A stretch of DNA of 64,000 nucleotides, taken from contig NZ_MSSV01000001.1 in assembly GCF_002150505.1 (NCBI RefSeq), forward strand, positions 186,001 to 250,000. The letters run 5' to 3'. Below, in pieces: positions 53,948 to 63,061 of the stretch. The position numbers were made by a program, and so were the translations under genes. A model generated the notes under the pieces. The model searched no databases. It was given only the letters and a program-made list of their open reading frames with translations, and was not told where the DNA came from. Every line of letters begins with the position of its first letter. The stretch's first letter is position 1. Source of the stretch: Algoriphagus ratkowskyi. Lineage in GTDB: Bacteria; Bacteroidota; Bacteroidia; Cytophagales; Cyclobacteriaceae.

Positions 53948-54052
53948 TCAGTCCTTCTTTCCACCAGAGATTTTGTAGATCAAATAACCTATGCCCACTA
54001 CAAAGTGGAGGATGACTATACCGACTATAATGTATAGGAATGTGTTGCTCAT
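53948..54052 (-). CDS. 34-residue single-pass membrane peptide
   Basis: Reverse strand reads MSNTFLYIIVGIVILHFVVG, continuing through a second hydrophobic stretch to a basic, soluble end (SGGKKD). It is one clean membrane helix with a positive cytoplasmic tail. No stop or frameshift interrupts it. It lies downstream of the terminator of the isomerase-like gene, so it needs its own promoter. Short peptides of this design are common but poorly annotated; I have no name for it. Confidence 0.6.
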   Translation of the reverse strand: MSNTFLYIIVGIVILHFVVGIGYLIYKISGGKKD

Positions 54053-54104
54053 TGGGGAAGCTAGTAATCTTTAGAAAACACCATTTCGTGTGTTCATAAA
54101 AAGT

Positions 54105-54135
54105 AGAAAGCCATTCGGTTTAAGAATGGCTTTCT
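54105..54135 (-). terminator. terminator after isomerase-like gene
   Basis: Perfect 12-base stem AGAAAGCCATTC/GAATGGCTTTCT with a 7-base loop and an A-run on the + strand left side, about 45 bases past the stop of the leftward gene. Confidence 0.85.
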
Positions 54136-54179
54136 GTAGTTTTAAAATCCAAATATTGAAACTTGAACTAGCGGTTTAT

Positions 54180-55082
54180 TTATTTAAAACCAATTTCTTT
54201 CAATCCATCGTGAGAGATTTTAATAGCTTCCATGGGATCCAAACCAAACGTATCGTCTTGCTCTACTAGGTAGAATTTCATTCCTGATTTATCTTTTTCA
54301 GCTAAAATTTTCTTGAAATCAATTGAACCAGTGCCTACAGGAGCGAATTTACCTTCCGCATTCATATCCTTCACGTGCCAAGCGATGAATCGTCCTGGAT
54401 ATTTTTCGAAGTATGCCAATGGATCAACTCCAGCTTTTGTCACCCAAAAAAGGTCCATCTGGAAATTGACAAACTTAGGGTCACATTTCTCTAGCAAAAG
54501 ATCTTCGATGATGGTGCCGTCTGCCAATGCTTTGAATTCGAAATCATGGTTATGATACAGGAGTTTGATGCCGGCGTTAGCACATTTTTCACCTAGGGTG
54601 TTAATGATCGCTACCAATTCATCAGGAGTTCCTTTCATGCCCATTCCTTCAGGGCCATAGGTAAACATTCCCATTGGAGGAACAGGTAATACGAAATATT
54701 CAATTCCAGCAGCTTTCACATCAGCAATCAGTTGGTCCGCATTTTCCATATTGACCATGCCCATGTGAGCACTTTTGGCAGTAAGGCCAATTGACTCTAA
54801 ATAAGTTTTGAATTCGGCTGGAGTCATTCCGTAGAACTTACCAGCTTCATAGTTTGCAGCTTCTACATAAGCATATCCAGCATCGGCAACTGCCTGCAAG
54901 GTTGCTTTTGGATTGTCCGCCATAGCATCTCTAACTGTGTAGAGCGCTAGGCCGCCAAAATTTGCAGCTTCTACTGCTACGACTTCAGTGCGTTCTACAG
55001 TGGTTTTCTCATTATTACACGCCGTAAAGCCAAGGGTAAGGGCTAAAAGTAGTGTAATGCTTAAATTGAAATTTCGTTTCAT
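54180..55082 (-). CDS. sugar phosphate isomerase/epimerase-like lipoprotein
   Basis: Lipoprotein signal (ITLLLALTLGFTAC, Cys at about residue 22) and an AP-endonuclease-2/xylose-isomerase-type TIM barrel. AVADAGYAYVEAANYEAG, LLYHNHDFEFKAL (metal-binding His and Glu), NFQMDLFWVTKAG, IAWHVKDMN and FYLVEQDDT supply the metal ligands. 300 residues. Exported members of this family are frequent in Bacteroidota near Gfo/Idh and DUF1080 genes; both types are present at 39.7-41.8 kb. Exact reaction unknown. Confidence 0.88.
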   Translation of the reverse strand: MKRNFNLSITLLLALTLGFTACNNEKTTVERTEVVAVEAANFGGLALYTVRDAMADNPKATLQAVADAGYAYVEAANYEAGKFYGMTPAEFKTYLESIGLTAKSAHMGMVNMENADQLIADVKAAGIEYFVLPVPPMGMFTYGPEGMGMKGTPDELVAIINTLGEKCANAGIKLLYHNHDFEFKALADGTIIEDLLLEKCDPKFVNFQMDLFWVTKAGVDPLAYFEKYPGRFIAWHVKDMNAEGKFAPVGTGSIDFKKILAEKDKSGMKFYLVEQDDTFGLDPMEAIKISHDGLKEIGFK

Positions 55083-55210
55083 AGGTTTTTGTTATTTGAT
55101 GCTGTGAAGATACCTAAATCAGGTTGAAATAGAATATTCTGAAGGCTGAAAGGCTAAATCAAGGCATGATCTGTAACTCTTATGTTTGGCTTTACATGAA
55201 AATAGAACCT

Positions 55211-56464
55211 CTAATCAGCAGTTGGATACTTTTTCAACACTCGCTTTACCAAAGGCCCAATCGTCAATCCCTGTACGATAATCGAGAATACTACGATCAC
55301 GTAAGTCACAGTAAGGAAAAGTTCGCGATGCATCTGTGGTTCGAGAGACAGAGCTAGAGCTATAGAGATTCCTCCGCGAATTCCACCCCAAGTCATCAAT
55401 AAGCCAGTTTTAGGAATGAAATCCAACCGGTTTTTGAAAAGTGCGACTGGTCCAGCCAAGGCTAGGTATCTGGCAAAAAGCCCTATTGGAATCGCTATTA
55501 ATCCGAAAATAAGGTAAGTGCTACTCAGAGATATGATCATCAATTCCAGACCGATCAATACGAAAAGAAGTGCATTAAGCAGCACGTCAATTAATTCCCA
55601 AAACTTATCAACGTAGTTTTGAGTGTTTGCTGACCAAGCGATTTCTGGTGATTTATTTCCAATAAAAATCCCCGCTACTACCACGGCTAGTGGTCCGGAA
55701 ACATGTAGGTATTGTGCCAAAGCAGTCACCCCCATTACTAGAGCCAAAGTGATCATTACTTCAGTTTCAAAATTGTTAATCACTTTCATCAGTCTAAATG
55801 CCAGCCATCCTGCGAGTAATCCCAGAACAATCCCTCCAACTACCTCTTCTAAAAATAGCAAGCCAACATCTCCAAAACTCATCGAGTCCAAACCCTGCTG
55901 AGCGATCTTGAATATCACAATAAACACTACTACGCCTACGCCATCATTGAACAACGATTCGCCAACAATCTTGGTTTCTAGCTTTTTTGGGGCATTTGCA
56001 TCTTTCAAAATCCCCAATACTGCAATGGGATCGGTAGGAGATATCAGTGCTCCGAATAGTAAACAGTAGATGTAATCAATCGGATAGCTAAAAGCTGCAA
56101 ACAAGAAATACATCATCGTACCGATCAGAAAAGTAGAGATCACTATTCCGATAGTAGCGAAGAGAGCTATGGGGCCCTTTTGCTTTTTCAAGGCATCTAG
56201 CTTGGTATGCAGAGCACCAGCAAAGAGTAGAAAACTCAGCATCATATCAAGCAGCACGGTTTCAAAGTCAATCGACTCGATCAATAAATCCGCTTCTTCC
56301 AGTATGATAGGATTGAACATTCCTAAAATATTGATCGCCACGGTGAAGACAATTGCGATTATCATCAGTCCTATGGTAAATGGCAGTTTCAAAAACTTGG
56401 TGTTGATAAATGCAAAAGCTGCAGATAAGACAGTCAGTATGGTGATGATTGTAAAAATATCCAT
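55211..56464 (-). CDS. cation:proton antiporter (CPA1/NhaP type)
   Basis: A 417-residue, ~12-segment inner-membrane Na+(K+)/H+ exchanger. ISPTDPIAVLGILKDANAPK and GESLFNDGVGVVVFIVIF (with the ND pair replacing the NhaA DD motif) mark the CPA1 family; TWGGIRGGISIALALSL is the conserved segment near the C-terminus. No regulatory domain follows. Single-gene transcription unit. Confidence 0.93.
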   Translation of the reverse strand: MDIFTIITILTVLSAAFAFINTKFLKLPFTIGLMIIAIVFTVAINILGMFNPIILEEADLLIESIDFETVLLDMMLSFLLFAGALHTKLDALKKQKGPIALFATIGIVISTFLIGTMMYFLFAAFSYPIDYIYCLLFGALISPTDPIAVLGILKDANAPKKLETKIVGESLFNDGVGVVVFIVIFKIAQQGLDSMSFGDVGLLFLEEVVGGIVLGLLAGWLAFRLMKVINNFETEVMITLALVMGVTALAQYLHVSGPLAVVVAGIFIGNKSPEIAWSANTQNYVDKFWELIDVLLNALLFVLIGLELMIISLSSTYLIFGLIAIPIGLFARYLALAGPVALFKNRLDFIPKTGLLMTWGGIRGGISIALALSLEPQMHRELFLTVTYVIVVFSIIVQGLTIGPLVKRVLKKYPTAD

Positions 56465-56591
56465 TGAAAGAATTGATTTTGATAACTGTGGACAAATTAT
56501 AATCTTTTTTTTTATAGCATCAAAAAAGGGCAGGTACCAATCTGAAAGAATGATGCCTGCTAGGAGTGTTTTGTTTTGCGAGCTTGCTAGC

Positions 56592-56929
56592 TCAACTTTT
56601 TAATTTAGGTACCAATCTATTTATTGGAATGAACATAGTCATCTTAGCAGCTACTAATAACCCGATACTTCCAATCACTAATGCGTAGTCTTGATGCTTG
56701 AATATTGCGAAAATGAATAGGTAAAACACCGAGTGAATTCCAGTGAAAATCCCTGTGGTTTTGAGCTACGTGAAAAGGCTTTCGGAGTAAAATGCTAGAA
56801 GTACAACCGTGGCCAAGCATGCGATTTGTTAGGCTGGTGAAAACCCAATTGTTCAGAAAGAGCGATTAATACCGCATACTATAAGACAATAGCAAAACTA
56901 ACGAGCGAATTCTGAATGGGATGAATTCT
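56592..56929 (-). pseudogene. creD: remnant of creD (inner membrane protein), C-terminal part
   Basis: Reverse-strand reading in order: IHPIQNSLVSFAIVL, stop TAG, YAVLIALSEQLGF, a frameshift, ACLATVVLLAFYSESLFT, stop TAG, LKTTGIFTGIHSVFYLFIF, then HQDYALVIGSIGLL. These follow the C-terminal membrane half of CreD (HPIQ, LSE-x-hGF, YS, LKTTGxFTGIL, EDYALLIGSIGLF). At least two stops and a frameshift are present, and the N-terminal domain is gone. The rest of the 56465-56990 gap shows no gene. Confidence 0.75.
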
Positions 56930-56990
56930 CTATTTGGTAAAGGTCAGGACTGGTGTGAGGTGAAATTTTGGGAAGTTTTAAGGATTGTAG

Positions 56991-57437
56991 TTAATCCTCA
57001 ACCATAGCCATGGTATGATTTCCTACCAAAAGGCATTTCCCATCAATTTCCACATAGGTTCGCATAAAATGATATCTAATAGGTGAAGGGCCTCGATCCA
57101 CGATGGTAAATCCAGTAACAATCGCTGTATTGCCGGTGATTGCCACTCTCACGTCGCTTTGGATTCTGGAGCGCGTATTAGAAGTGCCAGCAGCCTTTTG
57201 GCGCTCAGCTCGCGCTACAGTCGATTGTTTGGTGTCGATCGTCGAAGCATGGTTGTGAACCCATACGAAATTCTCATCCACATTATTCTTGAAAAATTCC
57301 GGATCCGGATCAAGGTTTTTAGCCTCCCATTTTGCATCAAGTGCCGTGATGTTTGCTACAGTCATGCAGGTTTGCTGGGCAGATGCTGATAAAAAAGTAA
57401 TAAAACTGAGGAGTATTACTAGGATAAATGATTTCAT
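56991..57437 (-). CDS. secreted DUF4440/NTF2-like protein
   Basis: The ATG at 57437 gives a signal peptide (MKSFILVILLSFITFLSASA). A single NTF2-like domain follows (ITALDAKWEAKNLDPDPEFF, then NFVWVHNHASTIDTKQ, and AIVTGFTIVDRGP near the C-terminal strands). 148 residues. The longer frame to 57524 overlaps the upstream gene and is not credible. Function unknown; it shares the fold of the protein at 33159-33629 but little sequence. Confidence 0.8.
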   Translation of the reverse strand: MKSFILVILLSFITFLSASAQQTCMTVANITALDAKWEAKNLDPDPEFFKNNVDENFVWVHNHASTIDTKQSTVARAERQKAAGTSNTRSRIQSDVRVAITGNTAIVTGFTIVDRGPSPIRYHFMRTYVEIDGKCLLVGNHTMAMVED

Positions 57438-57460
57438 ATCTGATTTAATTTGAGTGAAAT

Positions 57461-57943
57461 TTAACCTATTAAAGAAATTGTACCTAATACTAGCGCTATA
57501 AATCCAACTAACCAAAGCAACCAAAAAGGCTTTTGTTTTAGCGGGTTTTTACCCCAAAATGCCAACGTGAGCTTCATCATGATTGGCCGATTCTTTGCAA
57601 TCCAATTGTAGGAATGATCGTTTATTTTTTGAAAGAATCCTGATTTTTGATACCAGCGATGCCAATGTTTTTGTGGCTTTTTAAAATACCAGAAAGTACG
57701 ATAGGCTGAATCCGGACCACCGTAAACAGAACCATCGGGTTCTATTAGTCTTGATGCTTTTTTGAATTCTTTGAGTGGAATATCAGGAAATTCCCCGGCA
57801 ACTTCCTGAAATGTTTTGTAGTCCAAACCTTCTGTTTTGCTTTTCCAGATAATAATCCAATACTTACAAAACCCACATTCCCCGTCCCAGATAAATAGGG
57901 GCTGCTCGGGTGGGTTTTGTGTTTTTTGGATTTTTGTGAACAT
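57461..57943 (-). CDS. DCC family thiol-disulfide oxidoreductase (DUF393)
   Basis: The motif FIWDGECGFCKYWIIIWKS is the DxxCxxC signature of this thioredoxin-like family. 160 residues, with a hydrophobic C-terminal segment (FWLLWLVGFIALVLGTISL) that anchors it in the membrane. 23 bases upstream of the DUF4440-like gene, so possibly co-transcribed. Function of the family is not well defined. Confidence 0.85.
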   Translation of the reverse strand: MFTKIQKTQNPPEQPLFIWDGECGFCKYWIIIWKSKTEGLDYKTFQEVAGEFPDIPLKEFKKASRLIEPDGSVYGGPDSAYRTFWYFKKPQKHWHRWYQKSGFFQKINDHSYNWIAKNRPIMMKLTLAFWGKNPLKQKPFWLLWLVGFIALVLGTISLIG

Positions 57944-58420
57944 TGAAAAACTCTTATGGGTGGAATATGAGGATTGGATAAATAGCAGGATATCTCAAGA
58001 AGTTAGATTCGGAATGAGTTATTGCCTTGAAATTTTTAAATATTAATATACCAGTTATTGACAAATCTGCAATCTTTTTGTCAGTTAGAAAGAGTTTCTA
58101 TTAGTTAGGACTCTAAAGCTTTTATCCCTTGATAGGAATATTCTTAGTTAAAAATTACACTTAAAGCAGGATTGTGATATTGAATTTTTAACTATATATT
58201 GAAAGAGGCTTTGTTAGTATTTTTATGTTAGATTTTTTCTCATTTACGCAGAGGTAGAAATCTTTTCTTGAAATGTGGGTCTAAGATTTCTTTTCTGGTT
58301 GGTTTTCGAAAAGAATCGGACAATACAAGCTGAAGATAACCTTGTCTTTTGGCAACCAATAGACTAGGTGTTTTTTACAGATTTTTAATTTGAACCTACT
58401 TATAGGTTAACCTTATCAAT
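57944..58420. other. 477-bp AT-rich intergenic region
   Basis: Divergent gap between the DCC gene and the heme-oxidoreductase locus. No coding frame or RNA gene recognised. AT-rich throughout; it must include the promoter for the 58421 gene. Confidence 0.4.
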
Positions 58421-59695
58421 ATGAAGCAAAACTCGATTACAATTCTGGTTCCTGTGATTCCTGATAAGGTTCATGATTTACTGTCCCAACTGAAAGAAGT
58501 AAAACTTAAATCCCAAGAGGGAATCTCAAAGGATTTGGATGGCCTAGGTATTATTCATTATGCACGATGGGTGGTGATCGATCATGGAAAATCATGGATA
58601 AACGATGAGCAGAAGCGAGCCCCTAAACTACTTTTTGTAGTTGATTACGATGGTAATGAGGCAGATATGCTCCATAAAGTATGCGAAAGCACTAGCACAA
58701 TCTTGGATCTGATTTATGTTTTTTGCAATGATTACCCGCCGCTAAATTCTATTAATGAAAAAAGTAGAATTGATTACTTACGCTATCATATAATTAAAGA
58801 TACCGCCGTCTATATCGGAGCTCCTGGTAGGTCAGTGTTGCAAATTCAAAACGAAAGAAAGCTTCGCAATTATATCCGTAATTTCTTAGACTCAAAGTCT
58901 TGGATTGGAATTCCTGCTCAAGAAGTTCTTCAGGAAATACAGTCGAAGGTCATGGACTCTGGTGACTTTGGTTTTTTGGAAACGAAAAATGTGTCATTCC
59001 CAAGAATCAATTATCCAGTTTTGATTTTAGTCGGATTACTTGTCCTGATTTTACTCCCAATATGGCTTCCTATCGTTTTAATTTGGATGTTTATCCTTCA
59101 CTTTTTCTACGAAAGAAAGGATGAGAACTTCACACAAAAAAGAAGTCAGTTGGATGATGGTTATCTAACAGATCTAGAGAAATACGAAGACTGGAAAAAT
59201 CAAAATCAGTTCACACAATTAGTGGATATGAAGGAAGGGAGTTTAAGACTTCTTTCGATCAAGTTCATGTTTATGTTAACTAATTTCTTGATCAAAATGG
59301 TCTTCAACCAAGGGAAGTTGATGGGAATTCCTACGATTCATTTTGCCAAATGGGTGATGTTTGAGAAGAATTCGAGAGTGCTTTTCTCCTCCAATTTTGA
59401 TGGAAGCTGGCAGCAATATCTGGGTGATTTTATAGACAACAGTGGCTGGGGCCTCACGGGAATATTTTCTAATACCAAGGCTTTTCCTAAGACAAATTTT
59501 CTGATCACTGGTGGCGCATATAGAGAAGAGTACTTCCTCGCATGGAGTCGTAACTCAGAGTTAATTACCAATTTCTGGTATTCAGCCTATCCGGATCTTT
59601 CTATCAAAAACGTCAACAACAATACTAAAATTAGGGTGCAGCTGATGCAAGCTCTTTCAGATCGACAGGCCACCAAATTCCTTAAACTCCTTTAA
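58421..59695 (+). CDS. membrane protein with duplicated domain, partner of DyP peroxidase
   Basis: 424 residues, not a family I recognise. Two related halves flank a strongly hydrophobic centre (about residues 200-232, ILVGLLVLILLPIWLPIVLI, one or two membrane segments). The first half has GLGIIHYARWVVID and then LLFVVDYDGNEADMLHKV. The second has MGIPTIHFAKWVMFEKNSRV and then LFSSNFDGSWQQYLGDFID. The IHxAKW...LxFxxxFDG pattern suggests a ferredoxin-like dimeric alpha/beta barrel, the fold class of DyP itself. The DyP gene starts 3 bases after the stop, so the two are co-expressed. Confidence 0.8.
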   Translation: MKQNSITILVPVIPDKVHDLLSQLKEVKLKSQEGISKDLDGLGIIHYARWVVIDHGKSWINDEQKRAPKLLFVVDYDGNEADMLHKVCESTSTILDLIYVFCNDYPPLNSINEKSRIDYLRYHIIKDTAVYIGAPGRSVLQIQNERKLRNYIRNFLDSKSWIGIPAQEVLQEIQSKVMDSGDFGFLETKNVSFPRINYPVLILVGLLVLILLPIWLPIVLIWMFILHFFYERKDENFTQKRSQLDDGYLTDLEKYEDWKNQNQFTQLVDMKEGSLRLLSIKFMFMLTNFLIKMVFNQGKLMGIPTIHFAKWVMFEKNSRVLFSSNFDGSWQQYLGDFIDNSGWGLTGIFSNTKAFPKTNFLITGGAYREEYFLAWSRNSELITNFWYSAYPDLSIKNVNNNTKIRVQLMQALSDRQATKFLKLL

Positions 59696-59698
59696 ACT

Positions 59699-61159
59699 AT
59701 GGATATGACATTGCTTCAACTCGAAAATATCCAAGGATACCTAATCCGAGGATACGCTCATATGTTGTATTCGAGGTTTGTTTATATGAAAATATCGGAT
59801 GCAGAAGCTGCTAAAAAATGGTTGGCCACCTCTTGGAAGGAGATGACGTCTGCAGAGCGAATTCATGATAAATCGAAGATTCCACCTACTCATCTGAATA
59901 TTTCATTTACCCATGATGGCCTGAGAGCGCTAGGACTAGAGGAAGAGAACCTTCGCTCATTTTCACGGGAATTTCGTCAGGGGATGGTGTCTCTGCATAG
60001 ATCTAGACTACTCGGCGATGCAGAGTTGAGCAGTCCTCATCACTGGAAGTGGGGAGCCAAGCATCACGATGAAATCCATCTTTGCTTGATGGTTTTTGGC
60101 AATGATAAGTCAGCTAAAAATGATCTGGAGAAAGACAAAATAGTATGCCTTGATTATTACTATGAGCTGGCGAGTAAGTTTGCTGAAAATGGTTTGCAGG
60201 AATTGTTTCACATCGATGGGCAGACTCAACCTGACAATAAAGAGCATTTTGGATTTCGAGATGGAATATCGCAGCCGATCATCGAAGGATCAGGGAGAGT
60301 AGGTAACAAGGATGATGTGATCAAAGCAGGGGAGTTTTTGTTTGGCTACAAAAATGAATTTGGAGTATATCCGGACACACCGCTTCTAGTGAAAGAACAA
60401 GGGAATACCAATCTGCTTTCCACCGATGCTGGGGGGTCAGGGCAGAAGGATATTGGTAAAGACGGGACCTTTATGGTAATGCGTCAACTTGAACAGGATG
60501 TGACTAAGTTTTGGGATTTTATGAATGAAAACAGCCAAAATCCAGATGGTAGTATCAATGTGGCAGCAAGCTTAAAGCTAGGAGCAAAATTTATGGGGAG
60601 ATGGCAGAATGGCGCTCCTGTTACACTTTTCCCGGATGCAGATCCAGGTTTAAATAGTGACATCAATGATTTTGGCTACTTGAAATTTGATAAGGATGGA
60701 TTGAAATGCCCTTTTGGCTCACATCTGAGAAGGCAAAATCCTAGGGACGCTGTTGATGATCATAATCGGCATACATCTCTCAAACTCAGTAAACAACATC
60801 GGATTATCAGACGGGCTAGACTTTATGGGGAGATTTATGAAGGTTCTCCGACGAATACCAGGCCAAATGGAGAAGTAGGCTTGTTGTTTATTTGTTTCAA
60901 TGCGGACATCAGTAGGCAGTTTGAATTTCTCCAATATACTTGGGCTAATCTTCCAAAGAATAAGGAACTCTACAATGACCCTGATCCGATCTTGGGGGTA
61001 AAGGAGAATCCGATGATCGATGAAGAGCAAAATTTCACGGTTCAGGATACGCCCGTTAATAGAACATACAAAAATCTTCCTAGAGTCATCACCGTAAAAG
61101 GTGGCGCCTATTTCTTCCTTCCATCGATTAATGTCTTACGGTACTTATCTACGATTTAG
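59699..61159 (+). CDS. Dyp-type heme peroxidase
   Basis: Two dimeric alpha/beta-barrel halves. The GxxDG signature is HFGFRDGISQPIIEG (distal Asp), and the later CPFGSHLRRQNPRDA and HRIIRRARLYGE supply the conserved Arg and the proximal heme-ligand His. 486 residues, on the long side, close to the D or C type. No Tat signal is seen at MDMTLLQLENIQGYLIRGY, so it is probably cytoplasmic or tethered by its membrane partner. Co-transcribed with the upstream duplicated-domain gene. Confidence 0.92.
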   Translation: MDMTLLQLENIQGYLIRGYAHMLYSRFVYMKISDAEAAKKWLATSWKEMTSAERIHDKSKIPPTHLNISFTHDGLRALGLEEENLRSFSREFRQGMVSLHRSRLLGDAELSSPHHWKWGAKHHDEIHLCLMVFGNDKSAKNDLEKDKIVCLDYYYELASKFAENGLQELFHIDGQTQPDNKEHFGFRDGISQPIIEGSGRVGNKDDVIKAGEFLFGYKNEFGVYPDTPLLVKEQGNTNLLSTDAGGSGQKDIGKDGTFMVMRQLEQDVTKFWDFMNENSQNPDGSINVAASLKLGAKFMGRWQNGAPVTLFPDADPGLNSDINDFGYLKFDKDGLKCPFGSHLRRQNPRDAVDDHNRHTSLKLSKQHRIIRRARLYGEIYEGSPTNTRPNGEVGLLFICFNADISRQFEFLQYTWANLPKNKELYNDPDPILGVKENPMIDEEQNFTVQDTPVNRTYKNLPRVITVKGGAYFFLPSINVLRYLSTI

Positions 61160-61297
61160 AAGGTAATTGATAGAGTCTTAGACTAGTCAATTTTGCCCTG
61201 CTTCTCGAGAAGTAGAGTAGAGAAGTTGCTCTGAGTTTTGCTAAAATTTTGTGATTTCTAGGGTGAAAGTTCGATGACAAGAAACCACTTTTCCAAC

Positions 61298-62860
61298 TTA
61301 ATCTTCTAAAAAAGACTTTGCATTATTCAAGCCATTTTGAAGGTATTTTTTAAGGAAAAGCGGGGCAAAAATTGAGAGAAAGATTCTTGCCAATAAATTT
61401 TTATATGTGAAAGTATATACCCAACGAAGCCTAGTCTTATCATCCACCGTATCAAACCACATGTGACCATAGGTTTTGTTGGTGAAATGCTTGAACACAT
61501 CGCTGAATTCTGTGGTTTGATAGGAGTAGTTAGAATAATGATGTACTGAGATGAGTTCTTCCACCAAGGTGGCGGAGTCTCCTCTTTCTACCAGTCTATT
61601 ATCTCCAACTTTTGCCCAATCTCCCCGCAACTTGGTCACTTTGATGATGCCGTAAATAGGCCCGGTTTTCAGTAGCCAGCTTGATAGCTCCTCTACGCTA
61701 GACACGAATTCGTAAGCCTTCAGTTTGTCCACATCCACGATTACCTCAGCGGTAGTGAATATGACATTTTTTGAAGGTATCTGCTGATCTAAAGTTACTT
61801 TTCTGTTCAGTTTATTGAGTCCGTCAAGGAAGTCATCCGAATCCTTTGGCTCAACATCGGGTAATTTGTTTTTATCGTGTCGGAACTTTGACATGACTTC
61901 ATAGACTCTTTTTCTCACTCTATTAAATCCTCCCAAAGGTCTATGCTCAGGTAAGGAATGCCAAGGGTTGAACGATAGGTTATCTCCATATGCGATCTGC
62001 TCATTTGAGTCAAAAACCTGTGGATGAATTGTCAAAGTAGCCACCTTGATGTTTTGCGAAGTCCACGCAACCGTAGGATCCTCTATTGGCATGGCGTCTG
62101 CATCCGTTTGAAACTGTACAAAAAAATCAAATTTAGCCTCGTTGTCATGCAAAGTTTGAGCAAGATTATATCTCAAGAAATTGTCATCCGTAGTGTTTTC
62201 TACTACTATTAAATTGCTGGGAGAGGGCCTAAGATGATATTTGACTGCTTGGCCTTTCCCGTATTGATAAGGTTGCGTACTCCAATAGGGGATTTCTAGA
62301 GGGTTTCTGCATTTAACCTTTCTTTTGATTGCTCGCCCTAGTGTAGGCCAGAGAAGTGGGTTTAGAAAAAAAAGGTTGCTTTTTATGAGATTCGCTGAAG
62401 TCATTGGTTTAAGCAGTTTGCTCAATTCCTTGACTGTTTTTGCAAAAAATGTCTCGGAACTCATTAATAGGAAATCCTGTGTTTCTGCATTTATCTCATC
62501 ATTCAGAATCTTTTCTCCCTGTACTCCCAAGAGCTTGATCGCTACTCCACGAATATCTTTTTTCTTATCTTTTTCAGGTTTTGTGTTTCCGTTAGAAAAG
62601 CGAACCCAGGCATGATAGTTTTTTGGCTCTCCGGCAAAAACTCCGACTATCAATGCCTCTGGGAGATGTTTTTCCACATTAAAGGAAGCTTTCACGCAAC
62701 CATGCATTTTGGTGTGAACCTGCCGAAGCATTTTCTTATCCTTGTACATTCTGGTTACCTGAGCTTCGAATTCTTGGATCATTTTAAATGCAATTTGATC
62801 CTCATCATTTTGCACATATTCACGGCCTATTATTTTTGGAGAAACAGTCGTATTTGCCAT
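61298..62860 (-). CDS. catalase-like heme protein fused to an SRPBCC domain
   Basis: The N-terminal ~370 residues are of the catalase-related type. RQVHTKMHGCVKASFNV holds the probable distal His, and AWVRFSNGNTKPEKDKKKDI and DFLLMSSETFFAKTV follow. FNPWHSLPEHRPLGGFNRVR continues into RKRVY, an RxxxY that could supply the proximal Tyr ligand. The C-terminal ~140 residues form a START/SRPBCC-type domain (VIVDVDKLKAYEFVSSVEEL, ending in a tail of basic and hydrophobic residues). The ATG at 62860 is preferred over GTG 62863. Catalase-related hemoproteins act on lipid hydroperoxides, and SRPBCC domains bind hydrophobic ligands, so a lipid-peroxide substrate is possible (inference). Confidence 0.85.
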   Translation of the reverse strand: MANTTVSPKIIGREYVQNDEDQIAFKMIQEFEAQVTRMYKDKKMLRQVHTKMHGCVKASFNVEKHLPEALIVGVFAGEPKNYHAWVRFSNGNTKPEKDKKKDIRGVAIKLLGVQGEKILNDEINAETQDFLLMSSETFFAKTVKELSKLLKPMTSANLIKSNLFFLNPLLWPTLGRAIKRKVKCRNPLEIPYWSTQPYQYGKGQAVKYHLRPSPSNLIVVENTTDDNFLRYNLAQTLHDNEAKFDFFVQFQTDADAMPIEDPTVAWTSQNIKVATLTIHPQVFDSNEQIAYGDNLSFNPWHSLPEHRPLGGFNRVRKRVYEVMSKFRHDKNKLPDVEPKDSDDFLDGLNKLNRKVTLDQQIPSKNVIFTTAEVIVDVDKLKAYEFVSSVEELSSWLLKTGPIYGIIKVTKLRGDWAKVGDNRLVERGDSATLVEELISVHHYSNYSYQTTEFSDVFKHFTNKTYGHMWFDTVDDKTRLRWVYTFTYKNLLARIFLSIFAPLFLKKYLQNGLNNAKSFLED

Positions 62861-63061
62861 CACGGTCTTTTAAAAGGAGGTTAAAAAGGGCTAAAAATCA
62901 AATGGAATTTAATTAAAAATATGGTAAATCTCGTGTAATTTGAAATTTAATTTTGTGTTTTATTTACTAGAAATTGTATTAAATTTAGTAATCATGTTTT
63001 TTCAAAATAACCTATTGATAAAGTCTAAACATGTATCCTATAGTTAAAAAATTCTTTTTCG

